NCBI RefSeq assembly: GCF_010686655.1
Contig: NZ_JAAGVY010000002.1
Span: forward strand, 231,400 to 295,399
Direction: 5' to 3'
Source: Cryomorpha ignava
GTDB lineage: Bacteria; Bacteroidota; Bacteroidia; Flavobacteriales_D; Cryomorphaceae
Length of the DNA: 64,000 bases
Both the position numbers and the translations under genes were made by a program. This document shows positions 62,752 through 64,000 of this stretch, piece by piece (position 1 is the stretch's first letter; every line of letters begins with the position of its first letter). The notes under the pieces are model-generated. The model was not told where the DNA came from, searched no databases, and saw nothing but the letters and a program-made list of their open reading frames with translations.

Positions 62752-63545
62752 TGAGGAAATTTTTAGTCATTCTATTTCCAATTTGCGTTTTGGCTTATTC
62801 CTGCGGGGAAAGCCGGGATGGCCAAAATGCCGAATCTGTTGATACTCGTTCAAAATCAGAGATGATTATAGATAGCGCTATCGCATTTCATGGCGGTGTG
62901 AAATACTATGATACTGATATATCTTTTGGATTTAGAGATAAAGATTATCATGTATTTCGTTCGGCCAATTCTTTTACATATTCTACCAGTTTTTCAGACT
63001 CATTGGGAGATAATATTTGGGAATTAACCAATGGCGGATTAATCGCTAAACGAAATGGCGTGCGCATTGCCTTATCGGCAAAAGACAGTATGGCTTATGC
63101 CGAATCGCTTAATTCGGTGGTTTATTTTGCTATGCTTCCGTCATTGCTAAGTGACAATGCAGTGCATTCAAAATTAGATGGTACGGAAAATATTAAAGGA
63201 AAAGATTATTATCGGATAGAGGTGACTTTTTCTGAAGAAGGTGGAGGAACTGATCACGATGACGTTTATTTGTATTGGTTAGATAAGGCCGATTATTCTT
63301 TAGATTATCTTGCCTATTCATTTCACGTAAATAAAGGTGGTTCCAGATTTCGGGCAGTCACCAACTCACGGAGAATTAATGGGATTATTTTTCAGGATTA
63401 CGAGAATTATAAAGGTCCGGCGCCTGATTCGCTTCAATACATTTCAGAAATGTACAATGCTGATAAATTACCCTTACTCTCTACTATTGAATTAAATAAG
63501 ATTTCGGTAATTGATCGTCCCACGGCGGTTTCGGAGATTAAATAA
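62751..63545 (+). CDS. DUF6503-type lipoprotein
   Basis: 264 residues with a lipoprotein signal (LVILFPICVLAYSCGES, Cys18). The mature domain shows the DUF6503 pattern: MIIDSAIAFHGGVKYYDTDI (HGG near the start), FRDKDYHVFRSANSFTYST, LDGTENIKGKDYYRIEVTF and DDVYLYWLDKADYSLDYLAY. The fold is related to LolA-like/outer-membrane-lipoprotein-sorting domains, and the proteins are periplasmic with unknown ligand. It is coupled to the acidic protein upstream and is the last gene before the tRNA. Confidence 0.85.
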   Translation: MRKFLVILFPICVLAYSCGESRDGQNAESVDTRSKSEMIIDSAIAFHGGVKYYDTDISFGFRDKDYHVFRSANSFTYSTSFSDSLGDNIWELTNGGLIAKRNGVRIALSAKDSMAYAESLNSVVYFAMLPSLLSDNAVHSKLDGTENIKGKDYYRIEVTFSEEGGGTDHDDVYLYWLDKADYSLDYLAYSFHVNKGGSRFRAVTNSRRINGIIFQDYENYKGPAPDSLQYISEMYNADKLPLLSTIELNKISVIDRPTAVSEIK

Positions 63546-63628
63546 GTTTTGGTTTGTAGGTTAATACCTTTGCATTGAAAAATATAAAATTCCTTCATTT
63601 GGAAGTATGGTAAAGAAAAATAAAGTAT

Positions 63629-63636
63629 TATATTTG
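63629..63636 (+). promoter_or_regulatory. Candidate -7 box (TATATTTG) of the tRNA gene
   Basis: TATATTTG lies 22 bp before the mature tRNA start, a suitable distance for a short pre-tRNA leader. TTTGG at 63598-63602 is a possible -33 element, though farther than ideal. Confidence 0.5.
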
Positions 63637-63657
63637 CACCCGCAAAACAGATTGCAC

Positions 63658-63731
63658 GGCTGCGTAGCTTAACTGGATAGAGCACCGCACTACGGATGCG
63701 GAGGTTCGGGGTTCGAATCCCTGCGCGGTCA
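63658..63731 (+). tRNA. tRNA-Arg (ACG)
   Basis: All four arms fold: acceptor GGCTGCG pairs with CGCGGTC (two G-U pairs), D-arm GCTT/GAGC, anticodon stem CCGCA/TGCGG with loop CTACGGA (anticodon ACG, inosine-modified in life to read CGU/CGC/CGA), and T-arm CGGGG/CCCTG around TTCGAAT. The 3' CCA is not encoded; the discriminator is A. It is followed by a strong hairpin. Confidence 0.95.
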
Positions 63732-63736
63732 CAAGT

Positions 63737-63770
63737 AAAACCCCTAATGTCGGAGACATTAGGGGTTTTT
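63737..63770 (+). terminator. Intrinsic terminator after tRNA-Arg
   Basis: A perfect 14-bp stem (63737-63750 with 63756-63769, core CCCCTAATGT/ACATTAGGGG), loop CGGAG, then T's. Confidence 0.9.
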
Positions 63771-63825
63771 TAATTCAAGACTCACCTCAAGCTCGCTTGA
63801 AAGGTGAGTCTTGAATTAAAAAACC
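63764..63825. repeat. Long near-perfect inverted repeat
   Basis: Arms 63764-63787 and 63802-63825 are perfectly complementary over 24 bp. The inner CAAGC/GCTTG adds five more pairs with a 2-nt loop. It overlaps the right arm of the tRNA terminator hairpin, so the two stems exclude each other. Confidence 0.85.
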
Positions 63826-63845
63826 GGCGAGCATTTTCGCTCGCC
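63826..63845. repeat. Third small hairpin
   Basis: GGCGAGC (63826-63832) pairs with GCTCGCC (63839-63845) around ATTTTC, immediately after the long inverted repeat. On the minus strand it follows the stop at 63867 and could act as that gene's terminator. Confidence 0.75.
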
Positions 63846-63866
63846 ATAGGGTTTTGCTTGTGTGGT

Positions 63867-64000
63867 TCAATAAAGCGATAATGGGATCGCGAAGCAATCC
63901 CTGCTCTCATTGAGCTTTTCAGAATCAATTAACAATTGTGCAGCCATTTTAGTGGTGCGACCACTTACAGGGTCGGGTAATCTGGTTAACGATGCTTTCT
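63867..64000 (-). CDS. 3' end of an unidentified minus-strand gene
   Basis: The minus-strand frame is open from the window edge to TGA at 63867, about 43 codons: KASLTRLPDPVSGRTTKMAA then QLLIDSEKLNESRDCFAI and PLSLY. I do not recognise the family from this piece. The C-terminal hydrophobic end and the downstream GC-rich hairpin support a real gene end. Confidence 0.45.
   Translation of the reverse strand, partial: KASLTRLPDPVSGRTTKMAAQLLIDSEKLNESRDCFAIPLSLY

Noticed and set aside
1..64000. CRISPR arrays, rRNA operons, integrase or transposase genes
   Set aside because: Looked for and not found; no regularly spaced repeats of CRISPR size and no recombinase motif in any credible frame.

Overview
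The window reads as a chromosomal segment of a Bacteroidota bacterium, most likely Flavobacteriales. The supporting signs are low GC, several secreted proteins with C-terminal type IX secretion (T9SS) sorting domains, few Shine-Dalgarno sequences, TAnnTTTG-type -7 promoter boxes, and families typical of the phylum (DUF4293, DUF6157, DUF6503, DUF2490, MutS2-like without Smr, GH3). No rRNA or CRISPR array is visible. One tRNA-Arg(ACG) lies near the right end.

Layout. 1-2 kb: a nitrilase-family hydrolase (cut by the window edge) and a class III aminotransferase in one minus-strand operon. 2.3-8.1 kb: an accessory stretch with two decayed type II toxin-antitoxin modules (DUF433/DUF5615 and DUF2281/MazF-like), a lipoprotein peroxiredoxin, a split mrr restriction gene between two homologous intergenic repeats, VF530 and an orphan gp19-type phage tail-tube protein. 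8.2-14.8 kb: zinc alcohol dehydrogenase, DJ-1/PfpI protein, CDP-alcohol phosphatidyltransferase, YihY/BrkB, a secreted papain-like protease and a beta-barrel protein. 15-17.6 kb: an MscS remnant, a periplasmic protein, DUF2490 and a Ca/Na antiporter in one operon. 18-29.6 kb: a large T9SS protein, DUF418, fasciclin, CIA30, two DoxX-like proteins, two convergent L,D-transpeptidases, a PA2169-family protein and a CMAS-like methyltransferase. 29.8-40.5 kb: a second accessory stretch with many small or broken genes, containing a short array of gene cassettes with attC-like boundaries (31.1-34.2 kb). 40.5-63.5 kb: mostly intact housekeeping or conserved genes (GluR0-like channel, FUSC, M19 dipeptidase, cold-shock protein, MscS, GH3, universal stress protein, metallophosphoesterase, TruA, ABC exporter, UvrA, ECF sigma factor, YkuK-like, glutathione peroxidase, MutS2-like). 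63.66-63.85 kb: tRNA-Arg followed by three nested or adjacent hairpins.

The most interesting signal is the cassette structure at 31.1-34.2 kb. Two consecutive genes each begin after a GTTATnnnC motif and end before its near reverse complement. The intergenic site between them folds as an attC-like hairpin. Sites near mrr (6.1-7.3 kb) share the core motif. This resembles an integron-type cassette array, but the core (GTTAT) differs from the canonical GTTRRRY and no integrase is in the window. The accessory stretches also hold an unusual number of frameshifts, nonsense codons and truncations. Some are single-base homopolymer indels and could be sequencing errors; others are substitutions or deletions and look like real decay.
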